Source: Acanthosoma haemorrhoidale (taxonomy: Eukaryota; Arthropoda; Insecta; Hemiptera; Acanthosomatidae). From it: a stretch of DNA of 64,000 bases. The position numbers were made by a program, and so were the translations under genes. The notes below the pieces were generated by a model, which saw only the letters and a program-made list of their open reading frames with translations, ran no database searches and had not been told where the DNA came from. Positions 46,734 to 59,262 of this stretch are shown here, piece after piece. Where the stretch lies: NCBI GenBank assembly GCA_930367205.1, contig OV884009.1, forward strand, positions 94,323,189-94,387,188. The letters run 5' to 3'. Numbering within the stretch: the first letter of the stretch is position 1; each line of letters starts with the position of its first letter.

Positions 46734-48585
46734 AGAACTTTAAAGAATCAGTAAGTATATAAGAAAGTCGGGTTACGCAGATTGTTAGTTAGCTAAGCTT
46801 TAAAATTAAATTAAATAAAAGTCATGGCCTTGATGTAAATATTACATTTACAGAATATAAATGCAGGACAGTAACAAACTAAAATTATAATGAAGAAACT
46901 AAGTTTTACAAATGAAAATTTAAATTCTTAACTTCTTAAATTGCTGCTTTCTATCGGTCTCTTTTTACTTTTGATATTGTTTGTTGCTGCCTACATTATT
47001 CTTTCTAAACTGTTCGCTTTCGTCCTGCCATCGTTAGTGGTCCCAGCAACCTGACGGCCGCTATATTTGCTCAACTCACTCAATGTGGGAGAGTGAGCAA
47101 AGCAGAAAAAAACCTGTGCCCACTTCTGATTGGAGATGTAGGCCTACTCTTGTAACAACGGTTCGTTCATTTGTTTTTTCCACTTGTTGACAGTAACCAG
47201 TGTTCCAACTTTGTTCACTGTAATCTGTGTTGCCACTTTTAGCTGGTGTATAGTAACGTCCAGAACTTCGTTTGTAGATACTTTATTTGTCCAAGAGACA
47301 TTATCAGAGCCTCGTAATATAAAGATAGTATAAGACCTTTGCCATAGCGAGACGCAATCAGTATCTCACTTAAACTACTGTTAACTCGGAAAGGAGGGGA
47401 CTCACTTCTATATGTATGATTGAAATGGAAATGTAACGGATACAATCATATCACGGTTTCATCAATGTTAGCATGTCTCTACTCTCAACCACAGGTTGCC
47501 AGTTCATCAGTTCCTTTTTTTCCTTTCTTCTCCATTGGTAATTCATCTCCCTTCTCTGGTGATCTTCAGTCTTCAGGTTCTTCTAGCCATTTTTACGAGG
47601 GCCAATTAATTCTCTTTTTTAAATTCATTGAATCCCCATCTCTTAGTGCCTTTTCGTCTTCAATACTTTGGAACCATCTTTTACAAGTGCGACACTTATT
47701 TCGCCAACCCTAAAGACCATGAGAACAAACGCAGCGTCTAGGTCTCATGAGTGTTTCGAGGATCTTGATTTTAAGGTTTGTCCTTCATTAAAACTTGTCA
47801 ATCGGTTCCATTGAATCTCCATTTTCGAAGTAGTGGGCATAAGATCGTAGGCTTCGAAATCTCCCATTTTCTGAGAACACGTCCCTTCTTTCGCCTGACT
47901 TTGCGTAAGAACTATGAGTACAATAATAAACAATGGGTCCCAATTGCTGTAAGTTCTTAATTTTAACATTTATTTATTCTTCCTAACTTTCGGTCGGTGA
48001 GCCACCTCGCGATGCCTTGGTGTCTCCAGCTAGTAACTTTGTCGAAGAGCTTTTTTTTGCAATATTCCTGATGTCACCCTCTTATCAGCTATTCTTAGTT
48101 ATTTCCACTCCATTCTGCTTCAGCTCCTTCCACTGCTGGGCAATGCTCCTGGCTCACCAGGTTGTCAACTGCAGTGTACTGGGAGTTGCACTCTCCACCG
48201 TTGAAGGATTGTACGATTTACCATTTAAATATTATTTTTGAAGTTAATGCAAAAATAGGCAATTTTTGAGCGCTGAACAGGTCCGACTGGGAAGGAATGC
48301 AAAAATAAAAGCAGCGAGTGGATGGTGGGGGGTTAAGGAAAGGTGAGATATACAACTAAAAATAAGAGACGGTGCGTGGTGCTAAATCGGTTTCGAACAT
48401 CTAGGCCTCCATGTCTGAGCGAGGCAGGCAGCAATTAGTGGCTCGACAAAATCAGAGCTTTATCGCACTCCTATCTTACGTCCGGTCACCGCTTCGCCAT
48501 CTTGCCTTTATTTTCGTTTCGTTAAATTGTGTTGCTCTGTCTGCTTGTGAATCTTTTGTACGCCTTTTGCCAAATTTCAACCTCC
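46734..48585. other. no gene recognised; 47.4-48.2 kb slightly GC-richer
   Basis: Open frames of 60-97 codons occur on both strands from 47420 to 48241 but none shows a family motif. It could be an ancient transposon body. A 12-bp AATGCAAAAATA occurs twice, near 48247 and 48297. Confidence 0.35.
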
Positions 48586-48820
48586 AGGCTGAAAATACTT
48601 GAACACAAATCATTTCTCCAAACAAGGGATTATAAGATAACCTTACTCCAGTACCTAAATCATTTCGATGGATAAAGCTGTTCACTGGTTTAAGTCTCTA
48701 GTTGGTTTAAGTGAATAGGTACTGATAGGTATTTATTACCTAGTACGTACCCCAGTGTTTGTGGGTTCTACCTAGGTAAATAGAAAGTAACTAGTACTTT
48801 AATGTAAATTAGTAACTTAT
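48586..48820 (+). repeat. dispersed repeat family C, copy 2
   Basis: Direct copy of 43727-43955 with indels. It contains a small internal duplication of a GGTTTAAGT stretch (about 48687-48714). Confidence 0.65.
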
Positions 48821-50092
48821 TGAACTTACTATTGAAACCTTTGAATTTCTATTCATTATGCAATATGATAATGTCTGACTGTCTACTGACGGTATCTAAT
48901 AAATTTTAATTTGGGATTTACATGCATAGACACCAAGGAAAACTGAGTAAAGTCAAATCTCATTTCAGTTAGTGGATGTTATAAACATTGTTGACAAATA
49001 TAAATTAACATTACAGAAGATTATCATTTACAAAGTTGCTCTTAGTAAGTGGAAAAAATAAACAGAGTTAATGTTGTTTAACGTTACAATTTTAGTTTAA
49101 AGGTCAAAATCTATTCCTCTTTCCTTGAAAATAGAACCGACTTTCTGGCTTTGAATGTCGCAATTTTTATTTAACGGGATTGGTGGTCTCTATGTCCGCA
49201 TAATTTTATGCCCGATTGAAATTTATCTTGAAATAATCTCAATGTAAAGGTTTGACCACACTAAACCACCATATATTGCACATAAGTACAATAGCTGCGC
49301 AACTCTTGCACTTGTCATCTCACATATAGCATCATCGAAGTCCATGACAAGGTTCGTGAAGAAACGTACGAGACTGTAGCATAATAGTGAGGTTATAAGA
49401 TGGTAGGTTATACAGACTCGGTGCGCGATAGCCAAAGCTTAATGGCATAAGTGCGCCGATCGATGTTTAAGCGATTGCTGATTGAATGAGGCAAATCTAA
49501 TGGCTCTCTTAATTATAGCCAGTGGTTTGCGGTGTCACTTATCTTCTTTTAAGAACTTTTATTTTGTAAGCCATTTATTATTGCGTTTTCTCTTACTGAG
49601 TGTATTCTCAGGTTAAAGTGTATTCTCCTGAATATTGATTTCTGTCATCCACCAAAGCTCTCAGAAGATCGGCCAATAAAACATGTGAGAAACATTCAAA
49701 TTCCTAAATTTTCAGTAAGTAACCTATATTCCTTGATGTTGCCGTCGTAGACATTTCGAAAACTACAAACGTTTCAACAAGACATAAGCGTGATCGGGCA
49801 AAAGGGAGGAGTTGCTCCATTCTGCATACACTCTTTTGCTAAAACAAAATACATAAATACAAGTCTAAAACAAAACATAACCTCTGTTGATTATGAATAG
49901 AATCATCATTGAAGTACCACATACATTTCAATTCAGAATAAAATATAAATAAAATGAAAAAAAAGAATTGTTTACTATGTAGTGATAGAAAAAGATCTCT
50001 TCATAATATATTATGCCCTAAGCTTTTATGTTTGGGTAACTTAGCTATGTTAGCAATATTTTAAAGTAATGGATTCTCAATGTGTTTACATT
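48821..50092. other. no gene recognised
   Basis: AT-rich. No supported feature. Confidence 0.4.
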
Positions 50093-50903
50093 TACAAGGG
50101 CTGTCAAAAAGTAATGCAAGTGTGATCGGGGAAAAAAAAAAAATATATATATAGTTAGAATCGTTTAGAAATATTCGAGTTACTCCCCTCGAGCTTCTCC
50201 TCACTTTTTCCAGCGACGCATGGTATGCGCCCTAGAAGGCCTCGATGGAAATCTCGTTCAGAGCGGTTGTCACGGTGACTTTGATCGTCTCAATGCCGTC
50301 AAAACGGTGTCCTGTGAGAGAGGTCTTAATCCTTAGAAAAAGAAATCTGCGAGAGCCAAGTCCGGACTGTAAAGGGGCTAAGTCAGCGTTTTGGTTTGCT
50401 TCGCTAGGAACTCGCGGACGCGCAGAGCATTGTCATGATGGAGCAACCAGATAGCGGCACGCGGAGGGCCCTTTTTCTCAATCTTTCGAGAAAATCCACC
50501 TTGTAGGCAGCGTTGATGATCTGCCCTGGAGGCACAATCTTGAGGACCACATCCTTGAAAAATATATCCAGCATTGATTTCACTTTTGGCTTGCTCATTC
50601 TTGCCTTTTTTTGTTTCGGACGCGCCGGGGTGTCCGGGATAATTGTCTCTCAAACGCCCATGTTTCGTTCCCGATAATAACATTGCCTAAAAGAGCAGAA
50701 TCAATTTGAACACGTTCCGAAAGCTCATGGCCTTATGATCGTCCGTCAACACTTTGGGGACAAGCTTGGTGCACACCATTGTTATGTTGAGATTGTCCGT
50801 CAGGATGGTGTGCACTATGGCTCTTTGGAGGTTCCCAGCCCTCTGCAACCAACGTACGTTCGCATCACAATAACGTGCATTACTTTATGGAACTCGGCCT
50901 GTA
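50093..50903 (-). mobile_element. second mariner-type DNA transposon relic, different lineage
   Basis: TA at 50093-50094 and 50902-50903 flank 807 bp. The ends form an imperfect inverted repeat centred on AAAAAGTAATGCAAG versus, inverted, ATAAAGTAATGCACG. Minus-strand pieces in order: SIVHTILTDNLNITMVCTKL, VPKVLTDDHKA, LSERVQIDSALLGNVIIGNE followed by TW, MSKPKVKSMLDIFF, VPPGQIINAAY, WLLHHDNALRVREFLA, YSPDLALADFF, KTSLTGHRFDGIETIK and FQGAYHA. The first catalytic position reads GNETW instead of GDETW, the HHDNA block has a small deletion after it, and several frameshifts are present, so it is inactive. The far N-terminus is lost. The transposase and ends differ from the element at 10.9 kb. 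Confidence 0.88.
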
Positions 50904-53900
50904 TGCTATGCAAATTTTGTGGTCAATGCTTTTAAAATATATTCTGCTTTGGATACGTCTTACTACTATTGTTGTGCACCTGGGTTTGTCAAATATTATT
51001 TTGGATTATTTGAAGTTAATATTATAAATTAGTATTATTGGTATGACTGACTAACGTCGACCCTCTTGGATTTTCACACAGCACATTACACCTGTCATTG
51101 ACAGATGGAACATTCGTCTTGTCATTACGCAAGAGAAAAATCAATGTCAATTGATCCAGAGGATTATGCAAGATGTGTAACAACTATGTCTAAAAGTGTC
51201 CATTGCTACTATTCTTGAGAATTTCAGATTTTTTATAGTCCGATTTAGTTTTCGTACTTCAAGTGATGCTTGATTAAAGGGGCTAGTTAAAATTAAGATG
51301 ATCATTTGATTTTTACCCTTCCATGCAAACTGACCCCAGACCCTAGCACACAGGGTATTCAGTTTAAATGATTAATATTGAAACAAAATTATTTTAAGTA
51401 TTTATAAAAAAAAATATTGGTCATGTGTGACCTTTTTTACTATCATTATTTAATATTGACAAACCGGCAATTGAACATGCGGTATTTGTCTGTCTGTTTG
51501 ATGGTCTCTCTTGAATTAGATTAGTAACTGGTCAAGTTAGCCCAGGACAAGCCATTGACCAGTGTCATGTTTGATTTGAATTCTCACTACTTCTATTCTA
51601 TAAAGTTCTATACACTGAATCTTATTTATTTATTTCATTTTATTGTAAACCTGTGTTGGTTCTCTATAGTAGTAAAAAAACGAGCGATCATAGCAATCAT
51701 AATAAAAAAAAATTATTTGAAACCTTTGTGACATATTAAATATCCTTATTGACAAACATAAAGCTATCAATCGTGATGTCCTGTTGCAGAGCCAAAGGAT
51801 TTTATCAGCTTTGTTAAACGGCTGAGAGCCGTGTTAGTGCCATGTTTAGCCGGTTCGGCTCTGTCTTGTAAAAGTTGGATAAGGGGAACTGATAAAGGAG
51901 AAACCGGATTGAAGGGGATCTCCAAGATGGGAGGCTGTCTGTGCACAGCACACAGTTTTATCTGTCCGCTAGGTAGAAGGGCATCACCGAAGGACGATTA
52001 GATTAGGCCTTCAGAAATAGTGGCACTTGTTTGGAATTGGGCGATAAATCTATCAATTTATTTAAAACTTGATGTTGTCAATTGGTTTATACGAGATATT
52101 GCGTTGGTAGGTTTAACCGCACCGTGATCAATGGCATCAATGTTGGGCCAAAAACAATCACTGAAGAAGTTTATTGCATATCTATAAGACCGCCTCGAAA
52201 TGAGATTTCTTTTGACAACAATACTTAACGTATCGTTTAAATAGCATAACATGTAACAAAAGTAGTGCACAAAACAAAATTGCCCTTCTCATATAAGATG
52301 AGATAATACATGGGCTGAATTGATCAATTGATGGCTAAGCCATTTTAAATGATGACATAACTAACTACTTACATGCAATGTTTATTTCGATACGTGCTAT
52401 CTAACTACTGAATTTATTCCACTTCTCTAAATAGATGTGGGTTGATAAGATAGCCCACTTTTGAGCCATAAATGGGATAACGTTAGCGTGTCAATAAATA
52501 TAACAATTAGACAGGGATTATTTCGGTGAGCTAAGAACCGTTCGATTTCCCTCATTGAATTTTTTCCAATACAAAACCAGTTTTGGAGATTTGATGAATC
52601 CCAGGGAACTGTCACAGAAATCAAAAATCAAATAATTTAGCTGTTTGACGATAGTGAGCTCAATCCATGCCATCGAGATTTGATCTGTTTTGCCCAGAAA
52701 CAAAGTCATATTTTAAAATTGACAGTTGTTTCAAAATTTCTAGTGCAAAGAATTTTGCATATACCGTCCTTTTAGGTGGTTATTATGAAAGCCCTTGGGA
52801 GTAATCTGTGTAAATGTCAAATTTTTAGTACCATTTCTGTTTCGTGTTAAACATAAATTTCTTCGTGCCTATTCTCACGCCATATGCGGGGTGAAAATTG
52901 TCACGCTTGGTTCTCATAGTAAATCATACATTTAGGACATGGGTGAATATTTTCAAGAAATATCAAACTACAAAACCCTGTGCCTTAATTTTTTTACTTC
53001 TTTGAAATTTTCACAAGAAGGTTAACCTGAAAACAGAAGAGCCATCTTATCATTTAAAATGCTAAAACGTTTCTAAAAAAATATTAAAATTACACTTAAG
53101 AGTATAAAACAGGCACGAGTTATAGAAACCATAGATCTGCCTAGAAAATTAAAGCTAGTTAAAAACTAAAAAAAGAAAAGAAAAAGAGTTGAATCTAAAC
53201 ACAATTTAAATCTAATGAAAAAAAGAAAGAAAAACTCTCTTGCAACATTGAAATTTTCAAGAAAAAATTGACAAGTCGTCACTATGTAAAGTTCAACTCA
53301 AACATATTATCACCGGAAGCAGTTATCACACTTACAAAGTCTTTTTTTTTTCAACTCCAGCGATCTCAGGTCAAGATCGGGGACTATGAATTTTCCTAGT
53401 CTTTCTTTACGAACGATACAGGAACTTCGTGGTGGGGTCATAAATTGCCTCTAATGATTTTGACAGGCACTCAAAACATTTTTATTGTAATTAACTGGGT
53501 CGCATTGCTATACATATTGTCTTACCTACAGCTTCACAGGCGGTGGCTTGACTGCCATGAAGAATGACAACAAAATCTGATCACTCAGATGACCGTGGCA
53601 ACATGACAAAAATAGTAAAATAGGGCTCAAATCGTGGCAATATTTTTAGATAGGAAATTAAGGTAATGAACAACTTTTAATGAAGAAGATTTCAGAATAT
53701 ATTATTTTATACAATTTTGGCACCAAATTTCAAATTTTCCCCCACATGCTTGACTATTGGACGTTTCTCTGAACCTGTTTGACGGTAAAACTTTCGTTGA
53801 GGCTTATGGGGTGGCTGTTGCTTTTTATTTAAATTCTAAATTTATCATTTCTCCTCTTTTCAATTGTAAATTTTCGATTAAACCAGCCCTACCAATTGAC

Positions 53901-56900
53901 GATAGGATTTCTATTGCAGAAGAGTTTCAATACACTTTTTGGTGTGGATTCTCAATGATAGGAGTAGGGAGTAGGATGAGAAGTTGATTAATATGCAACG
54001 AGGTTACCTGACAATCGGGCAGTGGATTGTACTGTGCGAGTCAAGGCCCCGGCATTAGTGCCTTTATTGAAATGTTGGCAGACTGTTTTCAGCCCACTTC
54101 CTCCTCCCCATTGATCACCTCCTTTATGCCTCCTTATTTAAATGGCTGTATGTGGCAGCCAATCAGTAGACAATTGCCGAGCCCGGAGGGGGAGGATTTC
54201 TCTGATCGTGCTGTAACAATCTAGTTCAAGTGGTCGTAAAAGTGATTTTGAAGGTACGCAATACCCTGCTTTACACCAAATTATATGTTGGTAAAGATAC
54301 GATTAAGGAAACTAAACTGATCATCAATTATAGTAGATCCCTACGCTCGAGGTTTATATGCGGGTTGAAAGTGAGTCTGCGGTCAAAATAAAGCCCAAAG
54401 CACTTCACAAAGGCTGCTATGTCTATATTTCTTTGTACGTAAGGTGTCAAAAGCCTTTGTTATGTCGCCATTTAAAATGGCTTATGCCTGTTTAAGGCAT
54501 AGTTGAACATTAACCAGTAATAATTTAAGCCTTAGTATCACGTTTAAATAATTCTTCAATCGAAAATGTTTACCGTCGACTGGTTTGTTCCTATCAAAAA
54601 CAAAACCCTTTCAAATTTTCATTTAGCTATGACGTTAAATTGGCAAATAATTCGATTCCCTTCTATAACAATAACGATCCTAATTATTTTGAATTATTTG
54701 AAAAAATTAATTAGTTATATTTTTTATTTTCATGTCATATATCTATAAATACTCAACTCATTATATACAGACCATGCTAGATTGTTTGATAAAATCTTTG
54801 TGATTCAACAAAATTGAACCAATAATTTTCACCAGAAGAAGACCTAAAATCGTAAATGAGACATTGACGCTGGTTACATGATCTAATACTGAGGTTTTTA
54901 AATATTGATTAATATTGCACCCGGTGAGAAAGACAATACCATTTAGGGTCCGTCTTTGCTTGCTCAACTGGTTCAGGCCCGATCAGAAACACCTTGTCTG
55001 GTAACTTTCACGGCGCAGTTGCGTTGACATCATTACCGAAGCATTCAATGAGTGTCTGGAAACTTTTGAATCGTCCGATCAATTTTGACGGGTCTAGCTG
55101 GGTATTATATACGAAAATACGCGCTGGTCCCGGCGGCCTGACTCACCTTATTCAGTGACAAAAGAAAGAACGTGCACCGTAAATTAGGAATTGGTGATGG
55201 TCACATAAAGCTGCGTCTCCTACAATAGAAATCTAGCGGTACTTTCCAAAGAATGGCTAAAAATGATATAAATATTGACATGGGCATTCAACAGAAAAGC
55301 AAGAAAAATAAATAGATAAACATTCGTACATCTTATCGATTTTTTTTTACTTTAATATGTTAATTGTTAGTAACCACTTTTGATTTTAGTTGGTAAATGG
55401 GTAGGTGACTGTTAAAATATGTATACGAAACGAGGCCGATATTTTTATTTCTCGCCTATAATGCAATCTATAAAATTTCAGATTGATATGAGTATTTTGA
55501 CGACCGATAGTGTTGTACGTATAAAATGGAGGCAATAAAAAAATACTTCTGTTTCACACCTATTTCGTGGTGGTAAAATTGTACGGATAAGCCCACCGTG
55601 TCATCAAAACAATTCCTCAAAACATTTCATAAAGGAATTAATACCTATTCTCTCACATGATGCTATGAAATCACACTTCATACCACTTTAAATCCGTACA
55701 GGTGAAATATTAACTTTAACGAGATGGCGCAAAAGTTTTATCTTCGAGTGGCTACGTGCCTAAACTGTCGAGGCGTGTGTGACTGAAATTTGATCAACAA
55801 CTTTGTTTTATAGCGTTCTATTAAACCTACAAAGGTTGTTTTATTGGCTAGGTCGTTCACTCGGGTGGCGTAATACCGTTCTAGTAGGACTCTCAAGTTC
55901 ACAAGTGTGCGTTTGGGTCACACGGTTTGCTTCTACAAAAAATAGGATAATTTTTTTTTTGTGGGAAAATTTCATTATTAATTTTTATGCTACATATAGT
56001 TGCCAGATACAAGAATGTCTCAAAAATAAAAATTAATTGTACAACTTTTTCATAAGTAGGAAAACGAACACAAAAGAACTCATAACTAAAGGTAATGTTT
56101 GATTCATCACACAATTTTTATAAGTTTGGGAAAACAGATTTTTTTAACAGTTTTAATTACTTCTTGAAATAATAACAACTGAAGCCCTAGAATATAATCA
56201 GTGCGTCAAGATAATTAATGTCAAACCTTATTTTATATAAAGGGAATTTTTTTAATTTATGCAATTAATTGATAATTTAACCCTTATTATTTCTCATAAG
56301 GCTGTTTTTTCTCTCGGATCAGTGAGATATATTCATTTAGGTGTCTTTCATAGCATTAAACTCCCAAAACACGTTGCGGTGTTCTATTTGAGATCAAGTA
56401 ACCATAATTTTGATAAACTTTCATTACCTTTTGTATTTTCAAATTCATATCTATTATATCACGTTGAGTTTTAGCTAAATAAAAGCTTCATAAGCTATCG
56501 TTAGTTTCACAATTTTTTTTCCAAGCACTGTAAAATAACAATATAAGTTAAAGTAACTAAAAAATCGTGTCGTGAAACCGAAATCAAGACAATGTTCGTT
56601 TATTTAGGAGCATAAACGGCCCTTGAGGTTGGGATGGCCTAAAAAGTTGCTTTTATTTTCTTCTTCTCTGCGGTATCATTATAATCAACATATTAGTGTA
56701 TCATATTAAATTTTTTTTTCTTGTATCAAATTATAAAAAGATTCAACTTAACAGTCTGACATAAATACATTGCTCACAACTTGTTTTTTCGGGGGTCCGA
56801 TGATGTTGAAAATCCCCATGAAAAATAATGATGGGTCATTTTTATAAATTTATATGATGTGCTGAGCAGACGTCTCGACGTCTTTGTTCTTTATTAATGT

Positions 56901-56991
56901 GTAATATCTTTTGGCGATTGGATTTTTCACAACTCTCGGTAACACTTCTCTGTTTGTCTGGTGGGTAAGGATAAAATAACATTACTACTAA
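50904..56991. other. long stretch with no recognised gene
   Basis: AT-rich DNA with GC-richer islands at 51770-51990 and 54020-54230. The first contains a perfect hairpin, ACGGCT-GAG-AGCCGT, near 51821-51835, followed by a second weaker one. The second contains TATTTAAATGG and AGCCAATCAG, reminiscent of TATA and CCAAT elements but in no convincing arrangement. Neither encodes a recognisable protein. Confidence 0.35.
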
Positions 56992-57107
56992 ATTGCAAGC
57001 GAGGTGACAACCTTGTTTATCTAGGAGGTCTCTGGGCTGTGTGTAAGTATTGTGTGAATGAAGAATTGTCAATATGGTATTACTTATGTAATTTTATCAC
57101 AGCAAAG
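56992..57107 (+). mobile_element. Jockey-type LINE 3' UTR terminal fragment
   Basis: Shortest copy: begins at TTGCAAGCGAGGTGACAACC, continues with GGAGGTCTCTGGGCTGTGTG and the GTGTGAATGA block, and ends ATTTTATCACAGCAAAGAAT. A tandem-like GAGTGAATGRA segment present in other copies is deleted. Confidence 0.75.
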
Positions 57108-57480
57108 AATTTTTTAACTTTACATATTACTATTAAATATCCCTTGTAAAAAAACAGCTGACCAAGGGCGTATAATTTTCGTTGCTATGCACCGCCATCC
57201 TACAGACATACACTAGTAACTTAGTAAACTGTAGAGAGTATAGAATAAATTCCTAAGAATAAAAACAAATTCAACTTGGCGTACTACCTATCTCCCGGCT
57301 GTATGATACCACAGGCATTCATTTTTTTATAACGTAGTAAAAGAAAGCACTCAAATGTTTCATGAAAATTGTAAGAGTAGCAACAATGATTTAGTAAAAA
57401 GCATTGTTAATGTTTCAACAAGGAAGAAGATACATAAAGGCATTCCTTTTATTCCTGAGCACCTTCAGAAATATTTTAGT
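57108..57480. other. no gene recognised
   Basis: AT-rich spacer with nothing supported. Confidence 0.4.
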
Positions 57481-57630
57481 CGTTGGTTCTTTTGTTTCTG
57501 TTTTCCTGCATACAAATAAATAAGTGAATATTAATTGTACTCTAATTTAGAGGTGCTCTGGCGCCTGGCAATTAGATATATAATGAGCCCTTGTACATTA
57601 AATGAAATAGAGAAATTCTCTTTCTCTCTC
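57481..57630 (+). repeat. (TC)n-tailed dispersed repeat, diverged copy
   Basis: CGTTGGTTCTTTTGTTTCTG, then TTTTCCTGCATACAAATAAA, TTAGAGGTGCTCTGGCGCC, TGTACATTAAATG and a short TTCTCTTTCTCTCTC tail. Closest to the copy at 58271-58441, with which it shares the CTGCATACAAATAAGTG and GCTCTGRCG blocks, so the two form a sub-branch of the family. Confidence 0.6.
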
Positions 57631-57987
57631 AATAAGAAAGATTCTTAATTTTATTTGTTGGACCAACCCAGTTGCGAACAATCATTTCAAATATACAACA
57701 TCGTACATAGATAAAATATATCTATTTGTGTTTCGTAACAGTTTCTAATGTGGCCTTAACTATTAAGGGGGCGGGAGTCCCCAGTTAATCAGAGCTTAAA
57801 AATGAAATAGCTTCTGATCTGTCAATTTATTCAATGGGGCTTTTTTTGGTCACAATTTTAGGCCTCGAAGCGTTTTTCACTGATCGCGGTGGCTTCACAA
57901 ATGAAGAAGTAGTTTTGATAACAGACACTGAATAATTTTTGCATATGGCTTCACTGACTAATTCTAATTTAATTTAAATCCCCCCCC

Positions 57988-58754
57988 TATTGAAATTACC
58001 CTGTGAAGGATTGGGGGTCTGGCAAGTAAAATAAATTGGCTCTAGTTAATTAGGTATGCGGGAGTAGTTTTTTATTTATTAAATTAAATAGTAACCAATT
58101 CATTTTCATATTAATTTAGGAGTCAAATTAAAATTCGTGACACCCTGATTAATATTATTTATTATATGTTGGGGCTTCAGCGGATTATTATTTTAAGAAG
58201 TAAAAAAACTTGACAAATTTTTTTTTTCAAAGTTTAATGAAACCTTGTGTGGTGCATCATACATCCACTTTTAGTTGTTGGTTTTTTTTTTGTTTCCCTG
58301 CATACAAATAAGTGGACATTTCAGTTTTAAGTGTTAATTATTAATAATAAGTGTTAATAATTTTAGTTTTAGTTAATAGGCGCTCTGACGAATGGCAACT
58401 ATAGTTAATGTGCCCACGTACATAAATTGAAATTCTCTCTCAAAAAAAAAAGAAAAAGAAAAAGAGATTCATTGTATTATGCTATAAATTGTATATAATG
58501 TAAATTTTAAACCTTATAAAAAAAAAATGATCTATATGGCTGTAAGAAATGTTGCCGGCAGTTGTTTTTTCTCTGAGGGGAGTGGCCGGCGGCATGGAGT
58601 CGCCCTGCATCGATCCCACACTCCCATTGACACATGCTATCTCACTAATGAAAACTACCTCCACTTACCCCCACATTCCTAATTAACTAGAGCCAATTTA
58701 TTTTACCTGTCGACTAACCCCCCTTCCCCAATCCTTCACAGGGAAATTTCAATA
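57988..58754. mobile_element. TA-flanked inverted-repeat element with a nested (TC)n-tailed repeat
   Basis: TA at 57988-57989 and 58753-58754 flank a 763-bp unit. Its ends (about 57990-58070 and 58650-58752) are inverted repeats starting TTGAAATT-CCCTGTGAAGG, with ATTGGGG, and AAAATAAATTGGCTCTAGTT, then AATTAGG. The arms differ at scattered sites and by a gap of about 10 bp. The interior has no transposase but includes a GC-rich segment at 58540-58620 and a complete (TC)n-tailed repeat at 58271-58441. Interpreted as a non-autonomous DNA element into which a retroposon inserted. Confidence 0.75.
58271..58441 (+). repeat. (TC)n-tailed dispersed repeat nested in the inverted-repeat element
   Basis: TTAGTTGTTGG, TTTCCCTGCATACAAATAAG, GGCGCTCTGACGAATGGCAA, ATGTGCCCACGTACATAAAT and a short TTCTCTCTC tail followed by an A-rich run. 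Confidence 0.6.
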
Positions 58755-59189
58755 CGAAAAAAAAGAATATAATAAAATAAAAACACCGGTCGATCGGAGA
58801 ATAAGTTGCATTCAGGCCCATGTCATTGACCATTCATTAAGTCATGAGGAAATAACTATTTGTTATCAAAATTACTTGTTTTCGTCTGTCACTAAACTTC
58901 ATTCAAGCCACGGTCACTGAAAATTGTTTCTAGGCCCAAGATAGTGACCAAAAAAAAGCACTAAAAGAGAAGCTGTTAAGAAGAAATAATAACGGCCAAA
59001 ACAGTGACTCAAAAATATCAACTGAAATTATATTGAATTCACAGGTCATAAACCTCAATCAGAAAAGTTAACAAAAAAGAATATCAAAGGTAATAATGTT
59101 TTTGGGACCAATAATAAAAAATTGCGTATCCCTGTGCAATGTTTTATAATTGTTGAAAGGATGATTTTCGGACAAATTAATTTTTTTTG
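58755..59189. other. no gene recognised
   Basis: AT-rich. A loosely repeated GGCCCAWGWYAKTGACC-like phrase occurs at about 58816, 58933 and 58993 (for example AGGCCCATGTCATTGACC and AGGCCCAAGATAGTGACC), spacing roughly 60-120 bp. Confidence 0.35.
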
Positions 59190-59262
59190 AGAGAGAGGAT
59201 TTCTTGATTTTATTTTATGTACAGCATTTGTAATTTAAATTAATCGTTGACCTCTACTTTTT
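59190..59262 (-). repeat. (TC)n-tailed dispersed repeat, degenerate fragment
   Basis: GAGAGAGAGGATTTCTTG, then TTATTTTATGTACA and TTAATCGTTGACCTCT match, in order, the inverted tail and the GATTGATGGCCTC block of the family. The remaining sequence is lost. Confidence 0.35.

Noticed and set aside
47420..48241. Several overlapping open frames suggesting a possible gene body
   Set aside because: Frames on both strands, none with family motifs or consistent exon signals.
53757..53987. 76-codon plus-strand open frame
   Set aside because: No recognisable motif, no promoter or repeat context; consistent with chance in AT-rich DNA.
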